A DNA stretch of 64,000 nt from Marinobacter xestospongiae (GCF_023156385.1 NZ_JAKZAK010000018.1:60203-124202), one strand, 5' to 3'; positions 33,671 through 43,093 are shown, numbered from the stretch's first letter. Numbers and translations are program-made. The notes: generated by a model not told the origin, from the letters alone.

Positions 33671-34675
33671 CTACCAGCGGGCGAAGTGATCCTCCATCAG
33701 CCCCCGCAGGCCGGAGACCGCCAGCGTCTCGCCATTGTCATCACGGACCCAGCCTTCAAAAGTGCCGCTGAACTGACGAAAGTTCGACGCCATCACCACC
33801 GCATCCAACCGTTCCTGCCGCACCCCTGCCGGCTCAAACCGCAGATCCACCCGGCCGTCACTGGTGATCACCCGCCACGGTGCCGTGGGGTCCTGCCGCT
33901 GGAACTCGAACCGGGCCTGGTCCAGCTTGAGACAGCGGCCGTCCAGCCACAGCGCATTCTCCGTCATCCCGGTCTCATTGACCCCGGACGCCAGGTTCAG
34001 CCCCAGCGAGCGACCGTCCTCCAGCACACCGGCCAGGCAGGCCCAGTTCCAGGCGGTCTCCCGGCGCATGTAACCGCAACTCCAGTCGATCGACCCTCGC
34101 TGGCGGGCGTCGCAGTCGTACCTTACCCCGTCCCAGGTGATCGAGCCGGTCACCGGCAGGCCTGCCGACTTGCGGGTGAACACCCAGCCGTTATAGCCCG
34201 CCGGGCAGGTCAGCCGTAACGGGTTCTGATCCTGGCTCAGCGTCAGGTCAACCTTCACGCCAGCGCGATCGGACACCGACACCCGGCGTTCACCCGCATC
34301 GGTCGGGCAGATCTCGATCCGGCTGCCACCACCGGCAAACCGGGCCACGCCATCCTCCGGGCGGGGCTCGATCTGAGTGTGACGGGCCAGTGGTTGCAAG
34401 CGGCTGCACTCGCGCATCTGGCCGCTGCGAAAATCGTAAAGGTAGTAGAAGGCGTTGCTGACCAGCTTGAGATCGACGATCGCCAGCCCGAACAGCCAAT
34501 CCGGCCCCATGGCACTGACAAACTGGAACTGATTGAAACGCCAGCGCCGGGCCAGGGCCGAACGGGGCCGATCCATCACCGAACGCAGATCGTAATCGAG
34601 GTAATTGATCCGCTGCACCGGCTCCTCGTGGACCCCGGTCCTGACCCGGCCCTTGTCATCTATCAGCTCGTTCAT
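33671..34675 (-). CDS. DUF2804 domain-containing protein
   Basis: 334 residues, no signal peptide. The family pattern is seen in RWRFNQFQFVSAMGPDWLFGLAIVDLKLVSNAFYYLYD, YNGWVFTRKSAGLPVTGSI, DWSCGYMRRETAWNWA and GLNLASGVNETGMTENALWLDG. The beta-rich fold resembles lipocalin or AttH-like carotenoid/lipid-modifying proteins, but no function is established. It stands alone, convergent with minE and divergent from the START gene. Confidence 0.82.
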   Translation of the reverse strand: MNELIDDKGRVRTGVHEEPVQRINYLDYDLRSVMDRPRSALARRWRFNQFQFVSAMGPDWLFGLAIVDLKLVSNAFYYLYDFRSGQMRECSRLQPLARHTQIEPRPEDGVARFAGGGSRIEICPTDAGERRVSVSDRAGVKVDLTLSQDQNPLRLTCPAGYNGWVFTRKSAGLPVTGSITWDGVRYDCDARQRGSIDWSCGYMRRETAWNWACLAGVLEDGRSLGLNLASGVNETGMTENALWLDGRCLKLDQARFEFQRQDPTAPWRVITSDGRVDLRFEPAGVRQERLDAVVMASNFRQFSGTFEGWVRDDNGETLAVSGLRGLMEDHFARW

Positions 34676-34881
34676 GACGGCATTGCTCTTGTTATGGTTG
34701 ATGTATTGACGGCCTGCGGCGATTGCAGCCGGCCATTTACCAGCCTCTGACGGTCAGCTGTCATCCTCATTTGAGGCCAAAAATCGGCAGGGACCAAGCA
34801 GTTCACAAACCGCCGGCAAGAACGCCCGGGCCATTCGTCGAGTCGTGATAGACTCGGCCAAAAACCAAGGAAGTCTACCCC

Positions 34882-35607
34882 ATGACATCGCTTTGCACCC
34901 GAATGGCTGGCCGCTGGATGATTGGCGTTGCCGCCGCGCTGCTGTCGCCGCTGAGCCTCGCCAGCCTGCCGCCGGAAGATGCACCGGACTGGTCGCTGCG
35001 CAAGACCGAAGGCAACATTCGCGTCTACACCATCGAGCAGCCGGACTCCAGCTTCAAAGCCTTCAAGGCCATCGCCCTGATGGACGTGCCGCTGGAGAAC
35101 CTGATGGCGGTGATGGTCGATCCCACCTCCTGTATGTCATGGGTCCACGGTTGTACCGAAGCCTACGGCCTCGAGGGGGGTAGCTTCCAGGACCGCTACG
35201 CCTACTCCATCAACGACATGCCCTGGCCGGTCACCGACCGTGACTACGTGTTGCACATCACCACCGCCGGCAGCGAGTCCCGCGGCGAAGTGATCATGGA
35301 GCTGAACGCGGTACCGGACTACCGCGAGCCCGACGACGACTTGGTGCGGGTGGATCGCTCCGATACCCGCTACCGCTTTGTTGCCGAGGGCGACCAGACC
35401 CGGATGATCTGGCTCCAGCACACCGACCCCAACGGTTCCCTGCCCGGCTGGCTGGTCAACAACCTGCTGGTGGACATTCCGGTCAAGTCGCTGCAGAGCC
35501 TGGAACAGCTGGCAACCGAGCCCCGGTACGCCAATCACCGCCTGCAGTTTGATGCCGATGGCCAGCTCACCGGCGTGGCGACGGTGCAGAGCGGGGATGA
35601 CGAGTAG
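34882..35607 (+). CDS. START domain-containing protein, exported
   Basis: 241 residues with an N-terminal signal peptide (about 1-28, ending SPLSLAS). A START/SRPBCC-like lipid-binding domain spans 35-225: DWSLRKTEGNIRVYT, FKAIALMDVPLENLMAVMVDPTSCMSWVHGCTEAY, YAYSINDMPWPVTDRDYVLHI and GSLPGWLVNNLLVDIPVKSLQSL. A periplasmic protein carrying a lipid or other hydrophobic ligand is the likely role (inference). AAGGA lies 10 nt before the ATG. Confidence 0.85.
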   Translation: MTSLCTRMAGRWMIGVAAALLSPLSLASLPPEDAPDWSLRKTEGNIRVYTIEQPDSSFKAFKAIALMDVPLENLMAVMVDPTSCMSWVHGCTEAYGLEGGSFQDRYAYSINDMPWPVTDRDYVLHITTAGSESRGEVIMELNAVPDYREPDDDLVRVDRSDTRYRFVAEGDQTRMIWLQHTDPNGSLPGWLVNNLLVDIPVKSLQSLEQLATEPRYANHRLQFDADGQLTGVATVQSGDDE

Positions 35608-35661
35608 GCAAGGAAAGGCTAAGCTCTGTTACAAAGGAACTGACTGCGCAGGACCCCGGAA

Positions 35662-36150
35662 ATGACCGTTCTCGCCCACGAGATCATGACCCCCAGCATC
35701 AAGGCGGTGCCCCAAACCTGGACCATGGAAAGGCTGGCCCGCTTCCTCACCGACAACGACATTGCCGGCAGCCCCGTCACCGACGACAGTGGTGAGATTG
35801 TGGGCATCGCCACCCTCAAGGACATCACCGAGTTCCGCTGGAACGCCACTCGCAATGACGCTGATGCCGAACTGACACCAGAAGAGCAGCAGGAAGCCCG
35901 GCGGCTGCGGATGGCCATCTTCGAGGAAATGGGCAAGGTCCCGGTGGAGGTCCGCGATATCATGACCCCAAGCGTGCTGTCGGTGGACGAGAGCACGCCG
36001 GTCAAGGACATCGCTGATATCATGATGAAAGAGCACCTGCACCGGATCTTTGTCACCAAAGATTCGAAAATAACCGGTATCATAACCACTTACGATATGC
36101 TGAAATTGATATCAGACAAGGCACTGACCCAACGCTGCGCCGACGAGTAA
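35662..36150 (+). CDS. Tandem CBS domain protein
   Basis: 162-residue soluble protein made of a Bateman pair: CBS1 (about 1-60; EIMTPSIKAVPQTWTMERLARFL, IAGSPVTDDSGEIVGIATLKDI) and CBS2 (about 98-155; DIMTPSVLSVDESTPVKDIADIMM, HRIFVTKDSKITGIITTYDML). Such pairs bind adenine nucleotides and act as energy sensors. No attached effector domain; the partner is unknown. It is 61 bp upstream of the PhoH-family gene. Confidence 0.88.
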   Translation: MTVLAHEIMTPSIKAVPQTWTMERLARFLTDNDIAGSPVTDDSGEIVGIATLKDITEFRWNATRNDADAELTPEEQQEARRLRMAIFEEMGKVPVEVRDIMTPSVLSVDESTPVKDIADIMMKEHLHRIFVTKDSKITGIITTYDMLKLISDKALTQRCADE

Positions 36151-36210
36151 CACCCCGGCGCAGCGTGACTGCCGGACCCGACAGCCGCCTGCCAGAGAGG
36201 TATCGAGCCT

Positions 36211-37596
36211 ATGCCCAGAGCATCCCAAGCTCACCAGAAGATGTACGTCCTCGACACCAACGTCCTGATCCACGATCCCAACGCCCTCCTGAATTTCGAA
36301 GAACACGATGTCATCATTCCCATGACGGTGCTGGAAGAGCTCGACAGCCTGAAGTCCGGCAAACAGGCGGTCGCGGCGGACTGCCGCCAGGCCATCCGCA
36401 CCATCGACAAGCTGCTGGGTGACGCCACCCCGAAAGAGATCGAACTCGGCGTCCCCATCGTGCGGGCCAAGAAGGCTGCGCCCCTGGGCACCCTGTCGAT
36501 CCTGATGAACACCGAGCTGAAGAGCAGCCACTCGCTGCCCGACAACCTCAACGACAACAAGATCATCAACTCCCTGGCAGCGCTGCAGGAACAGTACCCG
36601 GACCGGGACATCCTGCTGGTCAGCAAGGACATCAACATGCGCCTGAAAGCCCGGGGGTTTGGTGTTGAGGCCCAGGACTACCATAACGACCAGCTGCTGG
36701 ACGACATCGATCTGCTGCCCCAGGGCTACCGCGAGTTCCCCAACTCGTTCTGGGACACCATCGAGAAGGTCGAGACGGTCCAGCGCGAAGGCATCACCGA
36801 GCACATCCTCAAGCGCGAAGGGGACCTGGCCAAACTCAACATCAACGAGTTCGTGATTGACGAGCAGGGCTTCGTCGGCAAGGTCACCGACATCCGCGAT
36901 GACCAGCTGGTGATGCAGGACCTGCACCAGGACGACCTGATGAACGAGGAAGTCTGGGGTCTGGTGCCCCGGGACATCTACCAGGCCATGGCACTGAACC
37001 TGCTGCTGGACCCGGAGATCCACCTGGTGAACCTCACCGGCTCCGCCGGGTCGGGCAAGACCATCCTGGCACTGGCGGCCTGCATCGAGATGACGGTGGC
37101 CAGCAAGCAGTACAAGCGCATCATCGCCACCCGCAGCACCCAGGGTCTGGATGAGGACATCGGCTTCCTGCCCGGCACCGAGGCGGAGAAAATGGAGCCC
37201 TGGCTGGGCGCCATCGTCGACAACCTCGAAGCGCTGCACGAGGACGACGAGAACATGACCGCCAGCGTCGACTACATCCTCAGCAAGGTGCCGCTGCACT
37301 TCAAGTCAATGAACTACATCCGCGGCCGCAGCTTCCAGCACAGCCTGATCATCATCGACGAGTCCCAGAACCTGACGCCACACCAGATCAAGACCATCAT
37401 CACCCGGGCCGGTAACGGCTCCAAGGTGATCTGCCTGGGCAACCTGGCGCAGATCGACACCCCGTACCTCAGCTCACTCAGCTCCGGTCTCACCTACATG
37501 ACCGAGCGCTTCAAAGGGTTCCGACACGGCGGCCACATACACCTCCAGGGTGTGCCCCGCTCGGTGCTGGCGGAATACGCCGAAGCCAACCTGTAA
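36211..37596 (+). CDS. PhoH family protein with N-terminal PIN domain (PhoH2 type)
   Basis: 461 residues. The PIN domain (about 10-150) has the acidic nuclease residues in YVLDTNVLIHDPNAL, VLEELDSLK and NDNKIINSL. The PhoH ATPase domain (about 245-455) has Walker A TGSAGSGKTILAL, RSTQG, FLPGTEAEKM and Walker B IIIDESQNLTPHQIKTIITRAG, then GNLAQID. PIN-PhoH proteins act as ATP-dependent RNA helicase/ribonucleases. Despite the name, no Pho box was seen upstream. Confidence 0.92.
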   Translation: MPRASQAHQKMYVLDTNVLIHDPNALLNFEEHDVIIPMTVLEELDSLKSGKQAVAADCRQAIRTIDKLLGDATPKEIELGVPIVRAKKAAPLGTLSILMNTELKSSHSLPDNLNDNKIINSLAALQEQYPDRDILLVSKDINMRLKARGFGVEAQDYHNDQLLDDIDLLPQGYREFPNSFWDTIEKVETVQREGITEHILKREGDLAKLNINEFVIDEQGFVGKVTDIRDDQLVMQDLHQDDLMNEEVWGLVPRDIYQAMALNLLLDPEIHLVNLTGSAGSGKTILALAACIEMTVASKQYKRIIATRSTQGLDEDIGFLPGTEAEKMEPWLGAIVDNLEALHEDDENMTASVDYILSKVPLHFKSMNYIRGRSFQHSLIIIDESQNLTPHQIKTIITRAGNGSKVICLGNLAQIDTPYLSSLSSGLTYMTERFKGFRHGGHIHLQGVPRSVLAEYAEANL

Positions 37597-37674
37597 CCCC
37601 GCAACCGGTAGGCTGGCGTTTGCCGGCCTACCCTCTCCCCCCGTTGCCGCACGCACTGACCAAACGCCAGACGC

Positions 37675-37699
37675 AAAAAAGCCAGGGACAGGCCCTGGC
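37675..37699 (-). terminator. Terminator of the acyl-CoA ligase gene
   Basis: GCCAGGG (37681-37687), 5-nt loop, CCCTGGC (37693-37699); on the minus strand followed by six T. It also separates the convergent phoH-family gene. Confidence 0.8.
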
Positions 37700-37721
37700 A
37701 AAGGGAACAGTGTGTGGTTGC

Positions 37722-37741
37722 GCCGGCGGCGTACCGCCGGC
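37722..37741. repeat. Second hairpin downstream of the acyl-CoA ligase gene
   Basis: GCCGGCGG, CGTA, CCGCCGGC: a perfect 8-bp stem with a 4-nt loop, adjacent to the ligase stop. No T-run. It may assist the neighbouring terminator or protect the mRNA end. Confidence 0.5.
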
Positions 37742-37748
37742 AGAGGCC

Positions 37749-39410
37749 TTACTGGGCCACTTCGGCGGCTTCTTCCTCAGCCTGCTTGCGCAGCATGAAA
37801 CGCTGGATCTTGCCGCTGGAGGTCTTCGGCAGTTCCTCCACGAACTCGATCTCACGCGGGTAGGAGTGGGTGGACAGCCGCGTACGCACGTGCTGCTGCA
37901 GCTTTTCCACCAGATTCTGATCGTGATCGAACTCCGGACGGGTGACCACGTAGGCTTTTACGATGGTGCCACGCTTCACATCCGGCTTGCCGACCACCGC
38001 GCTCTCGATCACCGCCTCGTGTTCCAGCAGAGTGCTCTCCACTTCCGCCGGCCCGATCCGGTAACCCGCAGAGGCGATGATATCGTCGTCACGGCCGGTG
38101 TAAGAGAACGCACCGTCGCCGTTGTTGATCACGATATCGCCGGTCAGGTAGTAGCGGTCACCATGGAACGGCCGCTTCTCGTTCCAGGCGTAGCCCTGGA
38201 AGAAGTACAGCGGTGACTCCTGCATGTCCACGGCCAGCTCGCCGGTCTCGCCCTCACCCACTTCGTTGAAGTGTGCATCCAGTGCCACCAGGCGATAGCC
38301 CGGAATCTGGTAGCCCATGCTGGCATCCCGGTGCGGGTGCTCCAGCTCGTGGAAGTTGGCGGCTGTCATACCGGTTTCGGTCTGGCCATAGTGGTCACAG
38401 ACCACGCAATCGAAGGCCCGCTTGACCCAGGAGATGACTTCCGGATTCAGCGGCTCACCGGCACTGCTGGCCACCCGCAGGTCGATTTCCGGGTAGTCCT
38501 TCACCAGGTGGTCGTTGGCCATCAGCAGACGGTAGGCCGTCGGCGCCGCCGCCAGATTGGTGATGCGGTGCTTGCGCAGGAATTCCAGGGTGTTGTCAGC
38601 GGTAAAGCCGGCTTCGTTGAAGTGCGTGGTACAACCCAGCAGCATCGGACCAACCACCGCGTAGTACAGACCGTAGGCCCAGCCCGGGTCGGCAACGTTC
38701 CAGAAGTTGTCTTCCTGGCGCAGGCCGATGGCGTAGCGCATGTACATGTAGAACGCCGGCAGCGCCTTGGTGGGTACCGTCACGCCCTTGGACTTGCCCG
38801 TGGTGCCGGAGGTAAACATCTGCAGGAACGGGTCTTCCGCCCCCAGCAATACCGGCTCGAAGTCTTCCGGCTGCTGCTCCAGTGACGGCCAGAACAGGTT
38901 GTCGGCTTCCTTGGCGGCCGGATCACTCTCATCCGCCACCAGCAGGGTTTCCGGCAGGCCATTCACGTCGGCCAGTTTGGGCCACTGCTCCGGGTTGGTC
39001 ACAATCAGTTTGGAACCGGCCTTGCCCAGGCGGTACTCGATGGCGCCAGAACCGAACGCGGTGAACAGCGGCTGGTAAACGGCGCCGACTCTCAGCGCGC
39101 CCAGCACGCAGATCATCAGTTCCGGGGTTCGGGTCAACAAGCAGGCAACACGATCGCCCTTGCCAATGCCGCGGGACTTGAGGAAGCCGGCAAACTGGGC
39201 GGAACGACGCTTGAGTTCGGCGAAGGTCATCTCGCCGCTGGTTCCGTCCACCCGTTCGTAGCGCAAGCCAACCCGGGACTCATCCTCGGCATAGCGGTCA
39301 CAGATCTCAACGCAGACATTGATGCCGTCGTTATAATTGCCCACGAAATTCTGTAAGATCGATTCCACCGAGAAATCTTTGGCAAATTCGTCGTAGCTGA
39401 TCGCGTCCAT
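37749..39410 (-). CDS. Acyl-CoA synthetase (AMP-forming), medium-chain/AcsM-like
   Basis: 553-residue adenylate-forming enzyme that activates a carboxylic acid with ATP and CoA. P-loop-like MFTSGTTGKSKGV, DHYGQTETGM, YLTGDIV, GRDDDIIASAGYRIGPAEVE and the C-terminal catalytic Lys in LPKTSSGKIQRFMLRK are all present. Similarity is to medium-chain acyl-CoA and acetyl-CoA synthetase-like enzymes. It is divergent from an AraC-type regulator that probably controls it, and near a beta-oxidation-type operon. Confidence 0.9.
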   Translation of the reverse strand: MDAISYDEFAKDFSVESILQNFVGNYNDGINVCVEICDRYAEDESRVGLRYERVDGTSGEMTFAELKRRSAQFAGFLKSRGIGKGDRVACLLTRTPELMICVLGALRVGAVYQPLFTAFGSGAIEYRLGKAGSKLIVTNPEQWPKLADVNGLPETLLVADESDPAAKEADNLFWPSLEQQPEDFEPVLLGAEDPFLQMFTSGTTGKSKGVTVPTKALPAFYMYMRYAIGLRQEDNFWNVADPGWAYGLYYAVVGPMLLGCTTHFNEAGFTADNTLEFLRKHRITNLAAAPTAYRLLMANDHLVKDYPEIDLRVASSAGEPLNPEVISWVKRAFDCVVCDHYGQTETGMTAANFHELEHPHRDASMGYQIPGYRLVALDAHFNEVGEGETGELAVDMQESPLYFFQGYAWNEKRPFHGDRYYLTGDIVINNGDGAFSYTGRDDDIIASAGYRIGPAEVESTLLEHEAVIESAVVGKPDVKRGTIVKAYVVTRPEFDHDQNLVEKLQQHVRTRLSTHSYPREIEFVEELPKTSSGKIQRFMLRKQAEEEAAEVAQ

Positions 39411-39573
39411 AGCAACACCTGCTTGTTTGAATTGTTGTTTGGAGTCCCTGAACCACGCCCCCTACACCACTGCGGACAAGGTGCCTGCAGCGGCCTGGTG
39501 ATCGCGGCCCTTACTCTCTTATCAGCAGGTTAAGGAATGCCCTGCCGTAACAGAATGACAGGATTCAGCAGAT

Positions 39574-39586
39574 AACTTGACAAGTT
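39574..39586. promoter_or_regulatory. Palindrome in the divergent regulator/ligase region
   Basis: AACTTG, A, CAAGTT is a perfect palindrome 25 bp before the AraC-type ATG. It could be an operator or an overlapping -35 (TTGACA lies in its centre, 39578-39582 region). Confidence 0.35.
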
Positions 39587-39611
39587 TTGCAGTCAGCAGA
39601 GTTTCCCATTC

Positions 39612-40616
39612 ATGAAAAACCTGACCTTCTCATCCCACTATGCCCGGGCCATCGTCTACGGGCTGGAGAAGAACGGCTACAACGTCCAGAACCTGCTCAC
39701 CGACCGTGACATCGACCTGGCCCTGATTCGCGAACCCAAGGCCCGGGTGCCCACCAAACAGTTCATCCGGCTGTTCCGCCTGACCTGGAAAGAACTGGAC
39801 GATGAGTTCATGGGCCGCACCAGCCGTCCCTGCCGGGTTGGCCATTTCCATCTGATGGGGTCCCTGGTGGTGCACAGCACCAACCTGGAGGAAGTGCTGC
39901 GCCAGAGCATCCGCTGTTACCGGCTGTTCAATGAGGACATTGAGATTACCCTCAACCTGGAAGGGGACGAGGTGGAACTGAGCCTGGCTCACCACCATCC
40001 GGAGCTGGACCCGGACAACTTCCTGGTGGAATGGCTGTTGCTGGTGTGGCACCGGCTGGTGGGCTGGCTGATTGGTCGCAAGATCGTGCTGAGCCAGGCC
40101 ACCTTCACCCATGAGCTGCCGCCGCATTTTGACGAGTACCGCTTCGTGTTTCCCTGCCGCTGCGACTTCGGTCGTGAGCGCAACAGCCTGTTTTTCAGCA
40201 AGCAGTACCTCACCATGCCGGTGGCCCGCACCAGCAAGGAGCTGGACGACTTCGTACTCAGCTCCCCCCGGGACCTGCTGATCTGGACCGACGAGGACGA
40301 CAGCATCACCACCCAGGTCCGCCAGGCGCTGGAACTGTGTGACGAAGAGAAGCTGCCCAACCAGGACTGGATCGCCAGCCAGCTGCACATGACCGCCTAC
40401 ACCCTGAGCCGAAAGCTCAAGGCCGAGGGCAGCTCCTATCAGAAGATCAAGGACAACCTGCGCCGGGACCAGGCAGTGACCATGCTGACCCGCCAGAACC
40501 TCAGCGTAGCCGACATCTCCAGCCGCCTCGGCTTCGCCGAACCCGGCGCCTTCTCCCGCGCCTTCAAGCACTGGACCGGCGTCAGCCCACTGGCCTACCG
40601 CAAACAGGACCAGTAG
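39612..40616 (+). CDS. AraC family transcriptional regulator
   Basis: 334 residues. N-terminal ligand-sensing domain of the arabinose-binding-like type (about 15-205; FHLMGSLVVHSTNLEEVLRQSIRCYRLFN). The C-terminal double helix-turn-helix (235-330) has WIASQLHMTAYTLSRKLKAEGSSYQKIKDNLRRDQA and LSVADISSRLGFAEPGAFSRAFKHWTGVSPLAYRK. Members of this group control alkane, fatty acid or lipid breakdown. The divergent acyl-CoA ligase and the nearby thiolase operon are the likely targets (inference). Confidence 0.88.
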   Translation: MKNLTFSSHYARAIVYGLEKNGYNVQNLLTDRDIDLALIREPKARVPTKQFIRLFRLTWKELDDEFMGRTSRPCRVGHFHLMGSLVVHSTNLEEVLRQSIRCYRLFNEDIEITLNLEGDEVELSLAHHHPELDPDNFLVEWLLLVWHRLVGWLIGRKIVLSQATFTHELPPHFDEYRFVFPCRCDFGRERNSLFFSKQYLTMPVARTSKELDDFVLSSPRDLLIWTDEDDSITTQVRQALELCDEEKLPNQDWIASQLHMTAYTLSRKLKAEGSSYQKIKDNLRRDQAVTMLTRQNLSVADISSRLGFAEPGAFSRAFKHWTGVSPLAYRKQDQ

Positions 40617-40620
40617 AACG

Positions 40621-40646
40621 AAAAAAGGCCGCCTGAACAGGCGGCC
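40621..40646 (-). terminator. Terminator of the SDR-dehydrogenase-thiolase operon
   Basis: GGCCGCCTG (40627-40635), AA, CAGGCGGCC (40638-40646), followed on the minus strand by six T. It may also stop transcripts from the AraC-type gene. Confidence 0.8.
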
Positions 40647-40676
40647 AAACACGTCCCGTGACACGGAACAGAGAAG

Positions 40677-40731
40677 CTTCCGGCCGGGCCGGAAGACATC
40701 CCAAGGGGAGTCGTTGCGGCCCGCAGGCCGC
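40677..40731. repeat. Two further hairpins downstream of the thiolase gene
   Basis: CTTCCGGC, CGG, GCCGGAAG (40677-40695) and GCGGCC, CGCA, GGCCGC (40716-40731). With the terminator they make three stem-loops in 110 bp. No T-runs. Confidence 0.5.
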
Positions 40732-40740
40732 CAAATCGTG

Positions 40741-41922
40741 TTACAGCAGCTCGACCGCCACCGCCGTACCTTCACCGCCACCGATGCACAGTGACGCCAC
40801 CCCACGCTTCAACCCCTTCTGACGCAGGGCGTTGATCAGCGTGACCAGGATACGGGAGCCGGAGGAGCCAATCGGGTGACCCAGGGCACAGGCGCCGCCG
40901 TAGACGTTGACCTTGTCCTGATCCAGACCCAGCTGCTGGATTGCCAGCAAAGACACCACCGCAAAGGCTTCGTTGATCTCGAACAGGTCGACGTCGTCCT
41001 TGCTCCAGCCCGCTTTCGCCAGCACTTTCTCAATGGCGCCAATCGGTGCCAGGGTGAACTCCGCCGGCAGGCGGGCGTGGGTCGCGTGGGCGACGATCCG
41101 GGCCAGCGGCTTGAGGCCGCGATTGCCGGCTTCCTCGGCCGTGGTCAGCACCAGAGCCGAACCGCCATCGCTGATGGAGCTGGAGTTGGCCGCAGTGACC
41201 GTGCCGTCCTTCTTGAACGCCGGCTTCAGCGTGGGAATCTTGTCGGGGCGGGCGTTGCCCGGCTGCTCATCGGTGTCCACCAGAGTCTCGCCCTTGCGGC
41301 CCGGCACCGCCACCGGCACGATTTCCTCGGCAAACCAGCCCTGCTCGATGGCAGCCAGCGCCTTGTTGAGGGAGGCCACGGCGAATTCGTCCATGGTTTC
41401 CCGGCCGATGTTGTACTCGTCGGCACTGCGCTGGGCGAAAACACCCATCAGGCCACCTTCGTAGGCGTCTTCCAGGCCATCGAAGAACATCGAATCAATC
41501 ACCTGGCCATGCCCCATACGCATGCCGGCACGGGCCTTGGGCAGCAGGTACGGCGCCTGGCTCATGTTTTCCATACCACCGGCAATCATGATGTCGTTGG
41601 TGCCGGCCATGATCTGGTCGTGCGCCATGATCACCGCCTGCATGCCGGAGCCACACATCTTGTTGATGGTGGTGCAACCGGAGGCATCAGGAATCCCCGC
41701 CTTGCGGGAGGCCTGCCGGGCCGGCGCCTGGCCGAGACCACCGGGCAATACGCAACCCATCACCACTTCCTGAACGTCTGCCGGGGTCAGCCCGGCGCGC
41801 TCGATGGCGGCCTTGATCGCAGCCGCGCCCAGATCCGGGGAACGAACCGAACTCAATGCGCCCATCATGCCGCCCATCGGGGTGCGGGCGGCACCGGCAA
41901 TCACTACAGACTTGTCTGACAT
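40741..41922 (-). CDS. Thiolase (acetyl-CoA C-acyltransferase)
   Basis: 393-residue thiolase. The nucleophilic Cys is in INKMCGSGMQAVIMA, with GGMENMSQAPYL, EINEAFAV, the catalytic His in GGACALGHPIGSSGSR and the second Cys in SLCIGGGEGTA. It could cleave 3-ketoacyl-CoA or condense acetyl-CoA; its operon partners favour degradation. ATG 41922 (MSDKSVVIAGAARTP) has a GAGG-type site; the frame upstream overlaps the acyl-CoA dehydrogenase gene. Last gene of the operon. Confidence 0.94.
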   Translation of the reverse strand: MSDKSVVIAGAARTPMGGMMGALSSVRSPDLGAAAIKAAIERAGLTPADVQEVVMGCVLPGGLGQAPARQASRKAGIPDASGCTTINKMCGSGMQAVIMAHDQIMAGTNDIMIAGGMENMSQAPYLLPKARAGMRMGHGQVIDSMFFDGLEDAYEGGLMGVFAQRSADEYNIGRETMDEFAVASLNKALAAIEQGWFAEEIVPVAVPGRKGETLVDTDEQPGNARPDKIPTLKPAFKKDGTVTAANSSSISDGGSALVLTTAEEAGNRGLKPLARIVAHATHARLPAEFTLAPIGAIEKVLAKAGWSKDDVDLFEINEAFAVVSLLAIQQLGLDQDKVNVYGGACALGHPIGSSGSRILVTLINALRQKGLKRGVASLCIGGGEGTAVAVELL

Positions 41923-41941
41923 AACCTTACCTCTCGATTGT

Positions 41942-43093
41942 TCAGTCACGCCCCAGCAGGGAGCGGGCAATCACTTCTTTCATCACTTCCGAGGTGCCAC
42001 CGTAGATCCGCTGTACCCGGGCATCCACAAAGGCGCGGGAGATGGGGTACTCGGAGGTGTAGCCGTAACCGCCGAACAGCTGCAGGCAACCGTCGGCCAC
42101 CCGGCACTGCATCTCGGTGGCGCTGTACTTGGCCATGGATGCGGTCGCGGCATCCAGTTCACCACGGCTGTACTGGCTGATGCACTGATCAATGAACGCC
42201 TGGTTGACGCGGTAATCGGTCTCCATCTCGGCCAGGCGGAAGCGGGTGTTCTGGATCTGCTTGAGCTTCTGGCCAAAGACAATGCGCTCGTCGACGTACT
42301 GCAGAGTCAGGTCCAGCGAGCCGCGGGCGGCGGCGGTACCCAGGGCACCGATCACCAGGCGCTCACGGGGCAGTTCCTGCATCAGGTAGACAAAGCCCTT
42401 GCCTTCCTCACCCAGCAGCGCCGAACGGGGCAGACGCAGATCTTCAAAGAACAGTTCGGAAGTGTCGCCACAGTGCTGGCCGATCTTGTCCAGGTTGCGG
42501 CCGCGGGCAAAGCCGGGCAGCGTGGTATCCACCAGGAACAGGCTGATGCCGCGGGCGCCGGCGGAGGGATCGGTCTTCGCCGCCACGATCACCAGATCCG
42601 CGTGTTGGCCGTTGGTGATGAAAGTCTTGGAGCCGTTGAGGACATACTCGTCGCCGTCCAGCACCGCGCTGGAGCGCATGGCCTGCAGGTCGCTGCCAGC
42701 ACCGGGTTCGGTCATCGCAATGGCGCCCACCGCCTCGCCGGTCACCATCTTCGGCAGCCAGTGCTGGCGCTGGGCTTCGGAGCCCAGGTGGCTGATGTAG
42801 GGGGCAACGATGTCGGAATGCACCATCACGTTGGTCGCCAGGGCACCGAAGCCCATGCGGGACATCTCCGCACCCACCATCACGGAATACTCAAACGGCA
42901 CGCCGCAGCCACCGTCGGCCTCGGCCACATCCACGCAGAGCATGCCGGCCTCGCCCAACTGGTTCCACAGCTCGCGCGGCACAATGCCTTCTTTGTCCCA
43001 GCGCTCGTAGTGCGGTGCCACTTCACCTTCCAGCACCTTCACCACCATGTCGCGGAACAGGTTCATTTCTTCACGGTCGATTGTATCGGTCAT
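41942..43093 (-). CDS. Acyl-CoA dehydrogenase, long-chain (LCAD)-like
   Basis: 383-residue flavoenzyme for the first step of acyl-CoA beta-oxidation. The pattern MTEPGAGSDLQAMRSSAV, LNGSKTFITNGQHADLVIV, QCRVADGCLQLFGGYGYTSEYPISRAFVDARV and IYGGTSEVMKEVIARSLLG is present. Glycine replaces Glu in the usual IYEGT motif. As in LCAD and isovaleryl-CoA dehydrogenase, the catalytic base is therefore expected in helix G, where Glu occurs in FRLAEMETDY. GGAG precedes the ATG; thiolase lies 19 nt downstream. Confidence 0.93.
   Translation of the reverse strand: MTDTIDREEMNLFRDMVVKVLEGEVAPHYERWDKEGIVPRELWNQLGEAGMLCVDVAEADGGCGVPFEYSVMVGAEMSRMGFGALATNVMVHSDIVAPYISHLGSEAQRQHWLPKMVTGEAVGAIAMTEPGAGSDLQAMRSSAVLDGDEYVLNGSKTFITNGQHADLVIVAAKTDPSAGARGISLFLVDTTLPGFARGRNLDKIGQHCGDTSELFFEDLRLPRSALLGEEGKGFVYLMQELPRERLVIGALGTAAARGSLDLTLQYVDERIVFGQKLKQIQNTRFRLAEMETDYRVNQAFIDQCISQYSRGELDAATASMAKYSATEMQCRVADGCLQLFGGYGYTSEYPISRAFVDARVQRIYGGTSEVMKEVIARSLLGRD

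Noticed and set aside
36140..36230. Pho box for the PhoH-family gene
   Set aside because: No 11-bp-spaced CTGTCAT-like units were found upstream, despite the protein family name.
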